From Chryseobacterium sp. BGARF1 (GTDB lineage: Bacteria > Bacteroidota > Bacteroidia > Flavobacteriales > Weeksellaceae), in NCBI RefSeq assembly GCF_001677955.1, contig NZ_LELA01000002.1:1-64000 (forward strand): DNA of 64,000 bases, read 5' to 3'. The notes under the pieces are model-generated. The model was not told where the DNA came from. It saw only the letters and a program-made list of their open reading frames with translations, and did not search any database. The translations under genes were made by a program, and so were the position numbers. Shown in pieces: positions 17,467 to 26,751 of the stretch (position 1 is the stretch's first letter; each line of letters begins with the position of its first letter).

Positions 17467-17886
17467 TTAGAAGTTAGATATTAGAAATTAGTCTAAGTTA
17501 ACTTCAATTATAATTTTAAACTTGTCTTCAATGAATAAATCATTTTCTGTATCTCAGTTAAAAGTTCTTTTAAAGGGATTATTTTAGCCTCGGAAATAAA
17601 ATTTAAATCTATTAATAATTGTAACTGAGTTTGTACGTAGAACCAAACGCAATCCCAAGAAATTGATAAAATTCGTTTTTGTTATTTCTTCCTGCTCCTT
17701 CTGCAATATTGGAAGGTATTGAAACTGCACATCTTCTGTTCTGAGAAAGTAAGCCAAACCTTTCTTCATTTGGCAATTCAGCAGTAGCCAGATAAACTTC
17801 TTTTACTAAAGCCATTGATTTACTCCAAACTTTCAAATCTTCAATTCGGTGCGATTTCATACTAAATTCTAATATCTAACTTCTAA
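17467..17886. mobile_element. 420-bp cassette bounded by perfect 20-bp inverted repeats
   Basis: The left end TTAGAAGTTAGATATTAGAA (17467-17486) and the right end at 17867-17886 are exact inverted copies. Between them is only a four-helix-bundle (23S rRNA IVP-type) gene. The arrangement looks like a mobilised cassette placed between purC and purF. Related TCTAATATCTAA sequence also lies at about 26697-26713. No transposase is present. Confidence 0.6.
17508..17860 (-). pseudogene. Frameshifted four-helix-bundle protein (23S rRNA IVP family)
   Basis: The frame from 17860 encodes the family's N-terminal two thirds (SHRIEDLKVWSKSMALVKEV, then CAVSIPSNIAEGAGRNNKNE) but stops at 17612 after 82 codons with a non-family end. 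A second frame read from about 17640 to the stop at 17508 continues the family pattern (QTQLQLLIDLNFISEAKI, then LKELLTEIQKMIYSLKT). A frameshift just after the FGS motif therefore splits a protein of about 117 residues. Such proteins are encoded by insertions in rRNA genes and by dispersed copies in Bacteroidota. Confidence 0.75.
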
Positions 17887-17897
17887 CTTCTCAAACT

Positions 17898-18620
17898 TTA
17901 CTTATTAAGTAAAGTTTTCAATCTATTGTAGATCTCAACATAAGCTTCAGTAACTTCTCCAAGATCTCTTCTAAATCTGTCTTTGTCTAATTTCTTCATC
18001 GTATCTTTGTCCCAAAGTCTGCAAGTATCAGGAGAAATTTCGTCAGCAAGAATGATTTCGCCGTCTGAAGTTTTTCCTAATTCGATTTTGAAATCTACCA
18101 AGATGATATTCATTTTATCGAAAAGATCGATTAAAATTTCGTTGATGTCTGAAGTTAATTCATACATCTCATCAAGCTCTTCATACGTTGCTGCTCCTAA
18201 GAAAACAGCGTGGTGATCGTTGATAAGCGGATCTCCCAATTCGTCTTTTTTGTAGCAGATATCGAAGATGGTAACCGGAGATTTAATTCCTTCCTCAACT
18301 CCTAATCTCTGAGCCATGCTTCCTGCAGAATAGTTTCTTACGACCATTTCCAAAGGAATAATTGATACTTTCTTTACCAATTGCTCTCTTTCGTCTAGTT
18401 GTTTGATGAAATGAGTTTTAATTCCTTTTTCATTTAAATATTCAAAAATAAGAGTAGTGATGGCGTTATTCATTTCACCTTTCAAATCTACAGATCCTCT
18501 TTTTTGAGCATTAAATGCAGTTGCATCGTCTTTGAAACGTACTACAACTTCGTCAGGATTTTCGGTTGCAAATACTTGTTTTGCTTTACCTTCATACAGC
18601 ATTTCTAGCTTTTGACTCAT
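17898..18620 (-). CDS. purC: Phosphoribosylaminoimidazole-succinocarboxamide synthase
   Basis: A 240-residue enzyme that joins aspartate to CAIR in purine synthesis, using ATP. Conserved parts are [13 protein letters not shown] (ATP-grasp-like start), [10 protein letters not shown] and the C-terminal [11 protein letters not shown]. Length matches the bacterial SAICAR synthetase. It precedes purF on the same strand. The intervening 447 bp hold the inverted-repeat cassette. Confidence 0.95.
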   Translation of the reverse strand: MSQKLEMLYEGKAKQVFATENPDEVVVRFKDDATAFNAQKRGSVDLKGEMNNAITTLIFEYLNEKGIKTHFIKQLDEREQLVKKVSIIPLEMVVRNYSAGSMAQRLGVEEGIKSPVTIFDICYKKDELGDPLINDHHAVFLGAATYEELDEMYELTSDINEILIDLFDKMNIILVDFKIELGKTSDGEIILADEISPDTCRLWDKDTMKKLDKDRFRRDLGEVTEAYVEIYNRLKTLLNK

Positions 18621-18693
18621 AATTTTTACTTTTTTTTACTTTAGAAAACCTCGAATCAAAGGTTTTCAGTTATAGTTAGATTTATATTACTTT

Positions 18694-19389
18694 TTACTTA
18701 ATTAAAATTCCTGCTAAAACAGCGATTCCAAAACTTAACAATGTACCAATTAGTACATATTCTGTTAATTTTCTCTGTTTTGCCTGTGCCAAATCACTGA
18801 ATCTGAAAACAGATTTTGCCGCAATCATAAAACCTACTCCTTCCCAATGATTGACTACAATAAAAGTGAAGACCAATAAGCGTTCTAAGATTCCGATATA
18901 TTTTCCGGCATTCGATAAAGATTCTGTTTGTATATTTCCTTCTTCTTCCGTTACAGGAGTCCAAGATGATAATAATAGTTTGATGAAAATCGAAGCAGGA
19001 GTTGTTAAAAATAAAGCTCCCATTAAGATTTTCAAAAAGTCCTGGTCTTTAAGGAAATCAAATTCAAATTCACTAAAGTAAAGAGAAGTCCCACCAATCA
19101 CTGCTACATGAAGAGCCTGATCAATAAAAAACCATCTTTTTTTAGTTTGATTGTTCTGAAAACTTAATTTACAGGCATCAATAATAAAATGAGAAATTCC
19201 TACCAAAACAGCTACCCACCAAAGTTTTAGGTCCCAAAGGAAAATAAAACTTAAAACAGTGTGAATAAGAACATGAAAATATAAATATGAACTTTTCAGT
19301 TTACAGTGCTCTTTATCTGCAACCCAAGAATTTGGCTGAAGAATAAAATCTCCGAGTAAATGTGCCAATATGAGTTGAGTAAAAATCAT
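18694..19389 (-). CDS. DUF3307 integral membrane protein
   Basis: A 231-residue membrane protein with about six hydrophobic segments. The N-terminus (LILAHLLGDFILQPNSWVAD) and the histidine/aspartate-bearing helices (YFHVLIHTVLSF, GISHFIIDACKL) identify DUF3307. It starts 2 bp after the stop of satD, so the two are coupled. The same pair occurs in other bacteria, where the SatD name comes from a streptococcal acid-tolerance locus. Biochemical function is unknown. Confidence 0.85.
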   Translation of the reverse strand: MIFTQLILAHLLGDFILQPNSWVADKEHCKLKSSYLYFHVLIHTVLSFIFLWDLKLWWVAVLVGISHFIIDACKLSFQNNQTKKRWFFIDQALHVAVIGGTSLYFSEFEFDFLKDQDFLKILMGALFLTTPASIFIKLLLSSWTPVTEEEGNIQTESLSNAGKYIGILERLLVFTFIVVNHWEGVGFMIAAKSVFRFSDLAQAKQRKLTEYVLIGTLLSFGIAVLAGILIK

Positions 19390-19391
19390 GT

Positions 19392-19997
19392 TTATAGTTC
19401 TGAAATTTTCTTTCTAAAATATTGATTGGTTTCTACGATAAGCTCGTAGTTTGCCCGTTTCAGTCTTTGGCTGATTGAAGATTGAGAAATTGCAAATTTC
19501 TTCGCCAGATCTTCCTGGGTAATGTCTTTGTTCATGATCATTTCGTGAATAATCTCAGAAGTTGCCATCGTCCATTTATCAAAATCTTTGGATGCCCATT
19601 TTAATAAAATATTAAGATCTCGGTCTATAGAATCATTAGAAGTTTTAATGGAAACTGTATCACCATCACTCTTCAGGTCATTTAATAATCTTCCAGAATT
19701 CACGTAGGCTGAACCATTGGATTCTGTGATCTTTTCAGATGAAAAATTCTCTTCACCAATGCCAATTGCAATTCTTACGTCTAAATTTTCCTGACTTTTT
19801 ATAAGAGATTTGATAGCTAAGAAATGCCAAAAGACATCATCGATATTACATTTAAACTGAAATTCGTCTCCTCTGTATATTTCCCATACTTGTGGAGCAT
19901 TCCCCCAATTTTCTAGGAGATTTTTAAGTTTGGTAATCCAAACTTCAGTGTCTGCATGTTGCGAATTAATAATATCACCAGTGATGACCGCTATCAT
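19392..19997 (-). CDS. satD: SatD family protein with C-terminal HTH
   Basis: A 201-residue cytoplasmic protein. The N-terminal domain (MIAVITGDIINSQ, then EIYRGDEFQF and VRIAIGIG) resembles a nucleotidyl-cyclase-like fold described for SatD, and the C-terminus carries a helix-turn-helix (TQEDLAKKFAISQSSISQRL). The N-terminal motif fixes the start at 19997. The -7 box TATATTTG ends only 4 bp before this ATG, so the mRNA may be leaderless. Four CTTATAAG-type boxes cover the promoter, consistent with autoregulation. Confidence 0.83.
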   Translation of the reverse strand: MIAVITGDIINSQHADTEVWITKLKNLLENWGNAPQVWEIYRGDEFQFKCNIDDVFWHFLAIKSLIKSQENLDVRIAIGIGEENFSSEKITESNGSAYVNSGRLLNDLKSDGDTVSIKTSNDSIDRDLNILLKWASKDFDKWTMATSEIIHEMIMNKDITQEDLAKKFAISQSSISQRLKRANYELIVETNQYFRKKISEL

Positions 19998-20001
19998 TTT
20001 G

Positions 20002-20085
20002 CAAATATAATCATTATTACTTATAAATAAAACTTATAAGCAGATTTACTTATAAGTTTTATTTATTAGCTTTTAAGCTTATAAA
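20002..20085 (-). promoter_or_regulatory. satD promoter with four CTTATAA(G/A) boxes
   Basis: The -7 box TATATTTG is at 20009-20002. Boxes CTTATAAA or CTTATAAG begin at 20020, 20033, 20049 and 20078. The middle two form part of a perfect 16-bp inverted repeat (20025-20040 and 20049-20064) with an 8-nt spacer. Boxes 1 and 2 overlap the core promoter, fitting a repressor operator. Confidence 0.6.
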
Positions 20086-20091
20086 TTTTTC

Positions 20092-20127
20092 ACAAAAAAA
20101 CTTCGCTCAAAATTGAACGAAGTTGCA
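20092..20127 (-). terminator. Terminator of the secreted endonuclease gene
   Basis: On the minus strand the stem AACTTCG(T)TCAA/TTGAGCGAAGTT (arms 20118-20124 and 20099-20105, extended inward) is followed by a run of T. Confidence 0.75.
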
Positions 20128-20150
20128 AGGTTTTGTATTTGAATTTAATC

Positions 20151-22016
20151 TTATTTCTTAATAAACTGATAAGCTTTATCATCAAGTTTTAATAAGTAAG
20201 AACCTGTTTTTAAATTTTGTACAGAAATATTTTTCTTGTTTTTAAACGGATTTTTCTCGGTGTAAATTAACTGTCCTGAATAATCTACAATTTGAGCAGC
20301 TTGAATATTTTCAGTTTTTCCGCTTACAAAAATATAATCATGAACCGGATTTGGATAAATCTTAAACTCTTTTTCGGCTAATAATTCGGTTGCAGAAGTA
20401 GATAATGTTCCTAGATTCTGACAGTAATTGCTTGCATACGAATCCCATTCGCTGATATTAAAAGTTGAAGTGGGTTGTGTAACAATATCTTTTCTATAAA
20501 GTGAAACATCTGCATTGGTGTTGCTTATAAATTTACTTCCGATGGCATCTACTATTGTTGAATTGTAAGCTAGTTCTACATATTGTGTTCCTGCGAAAGC
20601 TAAGGCTTCACCTGCGGTAAGAAATAATGCATCATTGTTTGTAATACATGATAATGTTGATTTTGGATTAAGGATTATGAAACTTTGGTTATTCTGAATT
20701 TTTCCTTCAAGCTCAAAACTGCCTGTGAAGTAATAAGAGTTAGTTATGCTATTGTAATATTGGGTTCTTATACTGTAGTTATTTAAATTAACCTCATGTC
20801 CAGTTTTATTTATAATCTCCAAGGCCTTATTGTTGTTGGTTCCTTCAATGTATTTTGTAATGAATAGATCTTTAGAATTTGAATCTGCTGCAGAAGTAGA
20901 TGTAGTTGCGATATTACTGTCTGTAGATTGTAAATAACCTTGATCGTAAGCTCGTACAGTGAAGGAATATGATGTTGAAGGGTTTAAATGATCAATAATA
21001 AGTGATGTTAATTTTGTGGTGGTTAAAAAAACACCATTCTGATAAATGTTATACCCTATTACATCAGTACTTGCGCTTGGTGACCATGTCAGATTTGTAA
21101 AATAAGCCCCAGATTGTGTGGTGCTTAAATTGTTGGGTGCTTGTGGTGCAATGGCATCTGGAGCTTGTGTCCAAATTGTATTAACCCATTGAGGATTATC
21201 AATAAAAGGGTTTCTGTTGTTCTGGATGGCATATACTGCATTATTCCTATTAATTTCTCGCTGAGAAACAGGGTCTTGTGTATGCCACTGAATAAGCATT
21301 GAAATATAAGCGGGATCAAAAGCACGCTCTGCTGTACCATCAAATGGAGAGCGGTCTATCGCAGGGTTAATGTTGGTAGAATGGTTAAATACAGGTAGTT
21401 TGTCTTCATATCTTACCGCGAAATAAAGCAGCATTCTTGCAATATCTCCTTTGAATTCATTAATGGGTTCATATACTCTATTCGTATATATGTAATTAGG
21501 AATAGCGCTATTGGCAATTTTAGAGGTATTGCTAAAAGTGTAATGGACGGTAGAATTTCCAATGCCGTAAGGATAATTATTTCTTAATTGGTTGATTCTT
21601 GCATCTGTAGGAATTACAAAATGTAAATCTGAATACATAGGGTAATTGCTATTAAATGTACTTTGTGGTACCGCATGCTCTCTGTTGTAGCCTAATCCTT
21701 CGGCTCCTGAGGTGCTGATAAGATTTGCAGAAGTATATTCGTAAGCGTCAGGCCCTGCAGGAATCTCAGAATACATATCTAGTAAAATTGTTGTATTGCT
21801 TGATCCGTGATCATAATATTGGTCTAAATCAGTTTGGTTGTAAAAGTTAGGCAAGTCACCATAGCCCCAATTTACATTTTTGATTGCAGTAATTTCATGC
21901 AGCTTAGTCTTCAAAGCATACCCAGTCAATCCTATTGTTCCATTATAATACCCTGATGGAATCTGGGCTGAAATAGAAGCGGATATTAAAAGTATAGGAA
22001 GTAGAAGTTTTTTCAT
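20151..22016 (-). CDS. Secreted endonuclease I family protein with FN3, lamin-tail and T9SS tail
   Basis: A 621-residue exported protein. A signal peptide (ends ASISAQ) is followed by an endonuclease I (EndA/NucM-type) domain containing the catalytic REHAVPQS motif. Next come a fibronectin type III domain (about 293-370), a lamin-tail-like domain (about 378-520, DLFITKYIEGTNNNKALEI) and a C-terminal type A T9SS sorting domain (FKIYPNPVHDYIFVSG, ending YQFIKK). The role is probably extracellular DNA degradation for nutrient or biofilm turnover. It is transcribed alone, with its own terminator. Confidence 0.9.
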   Translation of the reverse strand: MKKLLLPILLISASISAQIPSGYYNGTIGLTGYALKTKLHEITAIKNVNWGYGDLPNFYNQTDLDQYYDHGSSNTTILLDMYSEIPAGPDAYEYTSANLISTSGAEGLGYNREHAVPQSTFNSNYPMYSDLHFVIPTDARINQLRNNYPYGIGNSTVHYTFSNTSKIANSAIPNYIYTNRVYEPINEFKGDIARMLLYFAVRYEDKLPVFNHSTNINPAIDRSPFDGTAERAFDPAYISMLIQWHTQDPVSQREINRNNAVYAIQNNRNPFIDNPQWVNTIWTQAPDAIAPQAPNNLSTTQSGAYFTNLTWSPSASTDVIGYNIYQNGVFLTTTKLTSLIIDHLNPSTSYSFTVRAYDQGYLQSTDSNIATTSTSAADSNSKDLFITKYIEGTNNNKALEIINKTGHEVNLNNYSIRTQYYNSITNSYYFTGSFELEGKIQNNQSFIILNPKSTLSCITNNDALFLTAGEALAFAGTQYVELAYNSTIVDAIGSKFISNTNADVSLYRKDIVTQPTSTFNISEWDSYASNYCQNLGTLSTSATELLAEKEFKIYPNPVHDYIFVSGKTENIQAAQIVDYSGQLIYTEKNPFKNKKNISVQNLKTGSYLLKLDDKAYQFIKK

Positions 22017-22179
22017 GTCTAAAAAATTGGACAGCTAAAGTAAGAAATAAACACATTTAAAATTAATTAAGATGATTAATATATTGTTAATAATTTAAAA
22101 TTAATTTACTGAAAACGAATTACTTATTTACTCTAATTTATCTTCAAAACAAATTATTTTAGTATTTCAGCAATTTAAG

Positions 22180-22187
22180 TATCTTTG
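22180..22187 (+). promoter_or_regulatory. -7 box of the acyl-CoA dehydrogenase gene
   Basis: TATCTTTG matches TAnnTTTG and lies 21 bp before the ATG at 22209. It also shows that the in-frame TTG at 22185 lies inside the promoter and cannot be the start. Confidence 0.55.
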
Positions 22188-22208
22188 GGACATAACTATA
22201 CAAGTAAT

Positions 22209-23348
22209 ATGAACACAGAAACGATTAACAACATCAAAATGATCGCGGAAACAGCAAAGGAATTTGCTGAAAAGAATATCAGACCAAATATTATGGAGTG
22301 GGACGAAAGTCAGACTTTTCCTAAAGAGCTATTTCACCAGTTAGGAGATATGGGTTTTATGGGGATTGTAATTCCTGAAGAATATGGCGGTTCTGGTCTT
22401 GGCTATCACGAATATGTTGCTATTCTAGATGAAATTTCTCAGGTTGATCCTTCAATTGGATTATCAGTTGCGGCACACAATTCATTGTGCACCAATCATA
22501 TTTATGAATTTGGAAATGAAGAACAGAGAAACAAATGGCTTCCACAGTTAGCTACGGGTAAAGTAATCGGAGCTTGGGGATTGACAGAGCACAATACAGG
22601 ATCTGATTCTGGAGGGATGTCTACTACTGCTGTGAAAGACGGTGACGAGTGGGTAATCAATGGAGCTAAAAACTTTATCACGCATGCAATTTCTGGTGAC
22701 ATCGCTGTTGTAATGACTAGAACTGGAGAAATTGGAGCTAAAAATAATTCTACAGCGTTTGTTTTAGAAAAAGGAATGGCTGGTTTCACTTCAGGTAAAA
22801 AAGAAAACAAACTTGGAATGAGAGCTTCAGAAACTGCAGAACTTATTTTTGATAACGTTCGTGTTTCAGATGCGAATCGTTTAGGTGAAGTTGGTGAAGG
22901 TTTCAAGCAGGCGATGAAAATTCTTGACGGTGGTAGAATTTCTATTGCTGCATTAAGTTTAGGAACTGCAAGAGGAGCTTATAAAGCGGCTTTAAAATAC
23001 GCTAAAGAAAGAAAACAGTTCGGAAAATCTATTTCAGAATTCCAAGCAATCAACTTTATGTTGGCAGATATGGCAACAGAAATTGATGCTGCAGAATTAT
23101 TGATCCAAAGAGCTTCTACGCTGAAAAATGCAAAACAGAAAATGACAAAAGAAGGGGCAATGGCAAAATTGTATGCTTCTGAAGCTTGTGTAAGAATTTC
23201 TAACAATGCAGTTCAGATTTTTGGAGGTTACGGATATACAAAAGATTTCCCGGCTGAAAAATATTACAGAGATTCTAAACTTTGTACAATTGGTGAAGGT
23301 ACTTCAGAAATTCAGAGAATGGTTATCGGTAGAGATATCACAAAATAA
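22209..23348 (+). CDS. Acyl-CoA dehydrogenase
   Basis: A 379-residue FAD enzyme catalysing alpha,beta-dehydrogenation of acyl-CoA esters in fatty-acid or branched-chain amino-acid breakdown. Landmarks are GAWGLTEHNTGSDSGGMSTT (flavin site), the middle beta domain, and the C-terminal helices ending GGYGYTKDFPAEKYYRDSKL and IGEGTSEIQRMVIGRDI, where the GEGTSE glutamate region holds the usual catalytic base. Substrate length cannot be told from sequence alone. Monocistronic. Confidence 0.93.
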   Translation: MNTETINNIKMIAETAKEFAEKNIRPNIMEWDESQTFPKELFHQLGDMGFMGIVIPEEYGGSGLGYHEYVAILDEISQVDPSIGLSVAAHNSLCTNHIYEFGNEEQRNKWLPQLATGKVIGAWGLTEHNTGSDSGGMSTTAVKDGDEWVINGAKNFITHAISGDIAVVMTRTGEIGAKNNSTAFVLEKGMAGFTSGKKENKLGMRASETAELIFDNVRVSDANRLGEVGEGFKQAMKILDGGRISIAALSLGTARGAYKAALKYAKERKQFGKSISEFQAINFMLADMATEIDAAELLIQRASTLKNAKQKMTKEGAMAKLYASEACVRISNNAVQIFGGYGYTKDFPAEKYYRDSKLCTIGEGTSEIQRMVIGRDITK

Positions 23349-23390
23349 TTTTTTGGGTTAATTTACCTTAAAATTAATATAAAGAAATAG

Positions 23391-23420
23391 CATACGTAAT
23401 TTACGTATGTTATTTTTGTT
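23391..23420 (+). terminator. Terminator after acyl-CoA dehydrogenase
   Basis: CATACGT (23391-23397) and ACGTATG (23403-23409) form a short stem followed by T-rich sequence. Confidence 0.6.
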
Positions 23421-23508
23421 TTATGTAAGTATTTTTATAATGTTGTATTGTTTGTTTAATGCATTGCATAATTTATTAAATTAAATATCTAAAATTTTCT
23501 TAAATAAT

Positions 23509-23542
23509 TTTGTTTTTCATAATATAATTTTTATTAGCTTTG
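23509..23542 (+). promoter_or_regulatory. Promoter of the secreted metalloprotease gene
   Basis: TTTG (23509-23512) and TAGCTTTG (23535-23542) with a 22-bp spacer match the flavobacterial promoter exactly. The ATG is at 23570, which rules out the in-frame start at 23540 inside the -7 box. Confidence 0.7.
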
Positions 23543-23569
23543 ATATTCCAAAATCAAAATAGATACTAT

Positions 23570-26500
23570 ATGAAAAAACAACTATTGGTGATTGGAATGC
23601 TGGTTTCAGGCATTTCATTCGCTCAGACAGACCGTCTTTGGTCTGAAAGTTCTAGAAAAACAAATTCAGAAATTTTTGAAAACAAATCAACAATCAACAA
23701 TCCGAAGATCTATAGTTTAGATATTGACGGATTGAAAAACGCTTTGGCAAAAGCACCAAAAAGATTGGCTGTTGGTGAAAAATCAGAAATTATTATTTCT
23801 TTTCCAAATTCTGATGGAAAATTGGAGCATTTCAAAGTAAGGGAAAATTCCAATTTCGACCCCCAATTGGCTGCGAAGTATCCGGATATCAAATCTTATG
23901 TTGGTGAAGGAATGGGAGATTCAAATTCTACAGTGTATTTCAGTATTTCTCCATTGGGTTTATCCTCTATGGAAATTTACGGTGATAAGTCTGCTGTTTT
24001 TATTGAGCCTTACACAAAAGATCTTTCAACGTATGTCGTTTACAGAAAATCAGACAAAAAAGATGATTTAAACAAATTTGAATGTACCGTAATTGATGTG
24101 GCTCAAAAAGGAGTCTCAGGTTTAGGTAATCTTCAGGCAAGACCTAATGCGGATGATGCCAAATTAAGAACATTCAGATTAGCTTTGTCTTCCACGGGAG
24201 AATATACCGCGTATTTTGGAGGGACAAAAGCTCTTGCTTTAGCAGCAATGAATAATACAATGACCCGTGTAAACGGAGTTTTTGAAAAAGATTTTTCGGC
24301 GAGAATGGTTTTAATTGCCAATAATGACGCTGTAATTTATACCAGTGCTTCTACGGATCCTTATTCTGCAGCTTCAGGAATGAGCAGCTGGAATTCTCAG
24401 CTTCAATCGACCTTAACTTCGGTAATTGGTGAAGCTAATTACGATGTAGGACATTTATTCGGAGCTTCCGGAGGTGGCGGAAATGCAGGTTGCATCGGTT
24501 GTGTTTGTGTGAACGGATCAAAAGGAAGTGGTTATACTTCTCCGGCAGATGCAATCCCTTCGGGAGATAATTTTGATATCGATTATGTAGCTCACGAATT
24601 GGGTCACCAGTTTGGCGGGAATCATACGTTCTCAATGAGTAATGAAGGAACCGGAGTTAATATGGAACCTGGTTCCGGATCGACTATTATGGGATATGCA
24701 GGAATTACAAGTCAGGATATTCAGGCGCATTCAGATTCTTTCTTTCATGCGGTGAGTATTCAGCAGATTACAGATAATATTAAGGCTAAAACCTGTCCTA
24801 CAAGTACGAGTACAGGAAACTCAGTACCAACAGCAAATGCAGGTGCAGATTATACTATTCCAAAAGGAACTCCATTTATGCTAACCGGTGCTGGAACTGA
24901 TGCAAACGGAGATGCTCTTACTTATATCTGGGAGCAGATGAATAATGCATCTTCTTCTCAAACCGGAGCGAGTTCAGCGGCAAGTGCTACAAAAGCAACA
25001 GGACCAACCTTTAGATCTTGGACTCCGCAAACGACTCCTACAAGATATTTTCCGAGAATGGCTTCTGTTTTAACGGGTGCGACAACAACGGCTGGCTCAG
25101 AAATTACTGTTGAAGCATTATCAAACGTTGCAAGAACATATAATTTTAGATTTACCGTTCGTGATAACAGAGCTGGAGGTTCTGGAAATAATTCTGATGA
25201 TGCGGTAATTACTGTTAACGGAACTGCAGGCCCATTCAGTGTAAGTTCTCAAAATACAGCAACAACTTATTCGGGAGGAACTTCTCAAACAATAACATGG
25301 AATGTTGCCGGAACTACAGCAAACGGCGTGAATGCTGCAAACGTAGATATTCTTTGGTCTACAGACAGCGGAAATACCTGGACTACTCTACTTTCAGGAA
25401 CTCCAAACGATGGTTCTCAGGCGGTGACGATTCCAAATGCTTCTACAACTACGGGAAGAATTATGGTAAAAGGTTCAAATCACATTTTCTTTGATGTCAA
25501 TAATGCAAATATTACGGTAAATGTAGGTTCGGGAACTTCTGATACTACTCCACCGACAGCTCCAACTTTAGCGGCTTCAGGAACAACTTCTACAAGTACA
25601 AATCTTTCTTGGTCGGGCGCTACAGATAATGTTGCTGTGACGGGTTATGATGTTTATCAAGGGGCTTCATTGGTAGGCTCTACGACTTCTACTTCTTATA
25701 CCGTAACAAGTTTAACGCCTTCTACGACGTACAGTTTTACGGTTAAAGCTAAAGATGCGGCAGGAAATAATTCTGTTTCAAGCAATACGGTTTCTGTGAC
25801 CACTCTTGCTGGAAGCACAGTTACTTATTGTTCTGCAACATCAACCAATACAGCGGATGAAAGAATCGGAAATGTAAGCTTCGGAACGATTAATAATACA
25901 TCCACAGGAACTGCAGGTTACGAAAACTTTACCGCAGTTTCTACGAATGTAACGAGAGGTTCAGCGTATACGATTTCTGTAACTCCGGTTTGGACTTCAA
26001 CTAAATATAATGAAGTTTATGCAGTTTACATTGATTACAATAAAGATGGAGACTTTACAGACAGTGGAGAATTGGCTTGGACGAAAACGGGTTCACAGAC
26101 AAGTCCGGTAACAGGATCTATCACAATACCGTCAACTGCAACTCTTGGAACAACAAGAATGAGAGTAATGATGCAATATAGTTCTGTTCCGTCATCTTCT
26201 TGCGGTTCTTATACTTACGGACAGGTTGAGGATTATACTTTAAATATTGTGTCATCGGGAAGGGGTGACGATTTTGATACAAAAGATTTAATGACAGATA
26301 TTAAGTTATATCCAAATCCTGCGAGAGACATTTTAAATGTTTCAAATACGACTAATGAAGATTATAAAATCTTCGATATGGGTGGGAAGCTAATCAATTC
26401 AGGAAAACTCAAAGGAGGCTCAGTGAATGTAAGTGGTCTTGTAAAAGGAGCTTATGTAATTCAGGTGGGCGAAGTTTCTAAACGATTTATTAAAAACTAA
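23570..26500 (+). CDS. Secreted reprolysin-like zinc metalloprotease with T9SS tail
   Basis: A 976-residue exported protease. A signal peptide (ends GISFAQ) and a propeptide of roughly 190 residues precede a catalytic domain with the zinc site HELGHQFGGNH at 342-352. Downstream are a PKD/cadherin-like region (TANAGADYTIPKG), a fibronectin type III domain (about 665-745), a GEVED domain (IDYNKDGDFTDSGELAWT) and a type A T9SS sorting domain (IKLYPNPARDILNVSN, ending KRFIKN). It probably degrades extracellular protein. Monocistronic. Confidence 0.9.
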   Translation: MKKQLLVIGMLVSGISFAQTDRLWSESSRKTNSEIFENKSTINNPKIYSLDIDGLKNALAKAPKRLAVGEKSEIIISFPNSDGKLEHFKVRENSNFDPQLAAKYPDIKSYVGEGMGDSNSTVYFSISPLGLSSMEIYGDKSAVFIEPYTKDLSTYVVYRKSDKKDDLNKFECTVIDVAQKGVSGLGNLQARPNADDAKLRTFRLALSSTGEYTAYFGGTKALALAAMNNTMTRVNGVFEKDFSARMVLIANNDAVIYTSASTDPYSAASGMSSWNSQLQSTLTSVIGEANYDVGHLFGASGGGGNAGCIGCVCVNGSKGSGYTSPADAIPSGDNFDIDYVAHELGHQFGGNHTFSMSNEGTGVNMEPGSGSTIMGYAGITSQDIQAHSDSFFHAVSIQQITDNIKAKTCPTSTSTGNSVPTANAGADYTIPKGTPFMLTGAGTDANGDALTYIWEQMNNASSSQTGASSAASATKATGPTFRSWTPQTTPTRYFPRMASVLTGATTTAGSEITVEALSNVARTYNFRFTVRDNRAGGSGNNSDDAVITVNGTAGPFSVSSQNTATTYSGGTSQTITWNVAGTTANGVNAANVDILWSTDSGNTWTTLLSGTPNDGSQAVTIPNASTTTGRIMVKGSNHIFFDVNNANITVNVGSGTSDTTPPTAPTLAASGTTSTSTNLSWSGATDNVAVTGYDVYQGASLVGSTTSTSYTVTSLTPSTTYSFTVKAKDAAGNNSVSSNTVSVTTLAGSTVTYCSATSTNTADERIGNVSFGTINNTSTGTAGYENFTAVSTNVTRGSAYTISVTPVWTSTKYNEVYAVYIDYNKDGDFTDSGELAWTKTGSQTSPVTGSITIPSTATLGTTRMRVMMQYSSVPSSSCGSYTYGQVEDYTLNIVSSGRGDDFDTKDLMTDIKLYPNPARDILNVSNTTNEDYKIFDMGGKLINSGKLKGGSVNVSGLVKGAYVIQVGEVSKRFIKN

Positions 26501-26527
26501 ATATCCTTTCAATTAAACCTTAATCTT

Positions 26528-26560
26528 TAGGCTGCTCAGAAATGGGCAGTCTTTTTTTAT
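26528..26560 (+). terminator. Terminator after the metalloprotease gene
   Basis: AGGCTGCTC (26529-26537) and GGGCAGTCT (26544-26552) pair with two G-U wobbles and are followed by seven T. Confidence 0.7.
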
Positions 26561-26751
26561 AATTGATGAATGGTAATTAATGATCGATTTATTAATGGTA
26601 GTTTAAAAACAAATAGTATTTGTTAATCAATTTTTATATAAATAATGAATGTGTTTTTTTTGCTGGAATTGTAAAACCTATTAAAAACCTAACATCTGAT
26701 ATCTAATATCTAATATCTAATTTTTATATTTGCCTTAAATAATAAAATTTC

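Noticed and set aside
22185-22208. TTG start for acyl-CoA dehydrogenase
   Set aside because: The triplet lies in the -7 box TATCTTTG; the ATG at 22209 gives the normal N-terminus.
26697-26713. CRISPR-like or tandem-repeat array (TCTAATATC units)
   Set aside because: Only a few 9-bp units without spacers; this is a simple repeat related to the cassette ends at 17467 and 17886.
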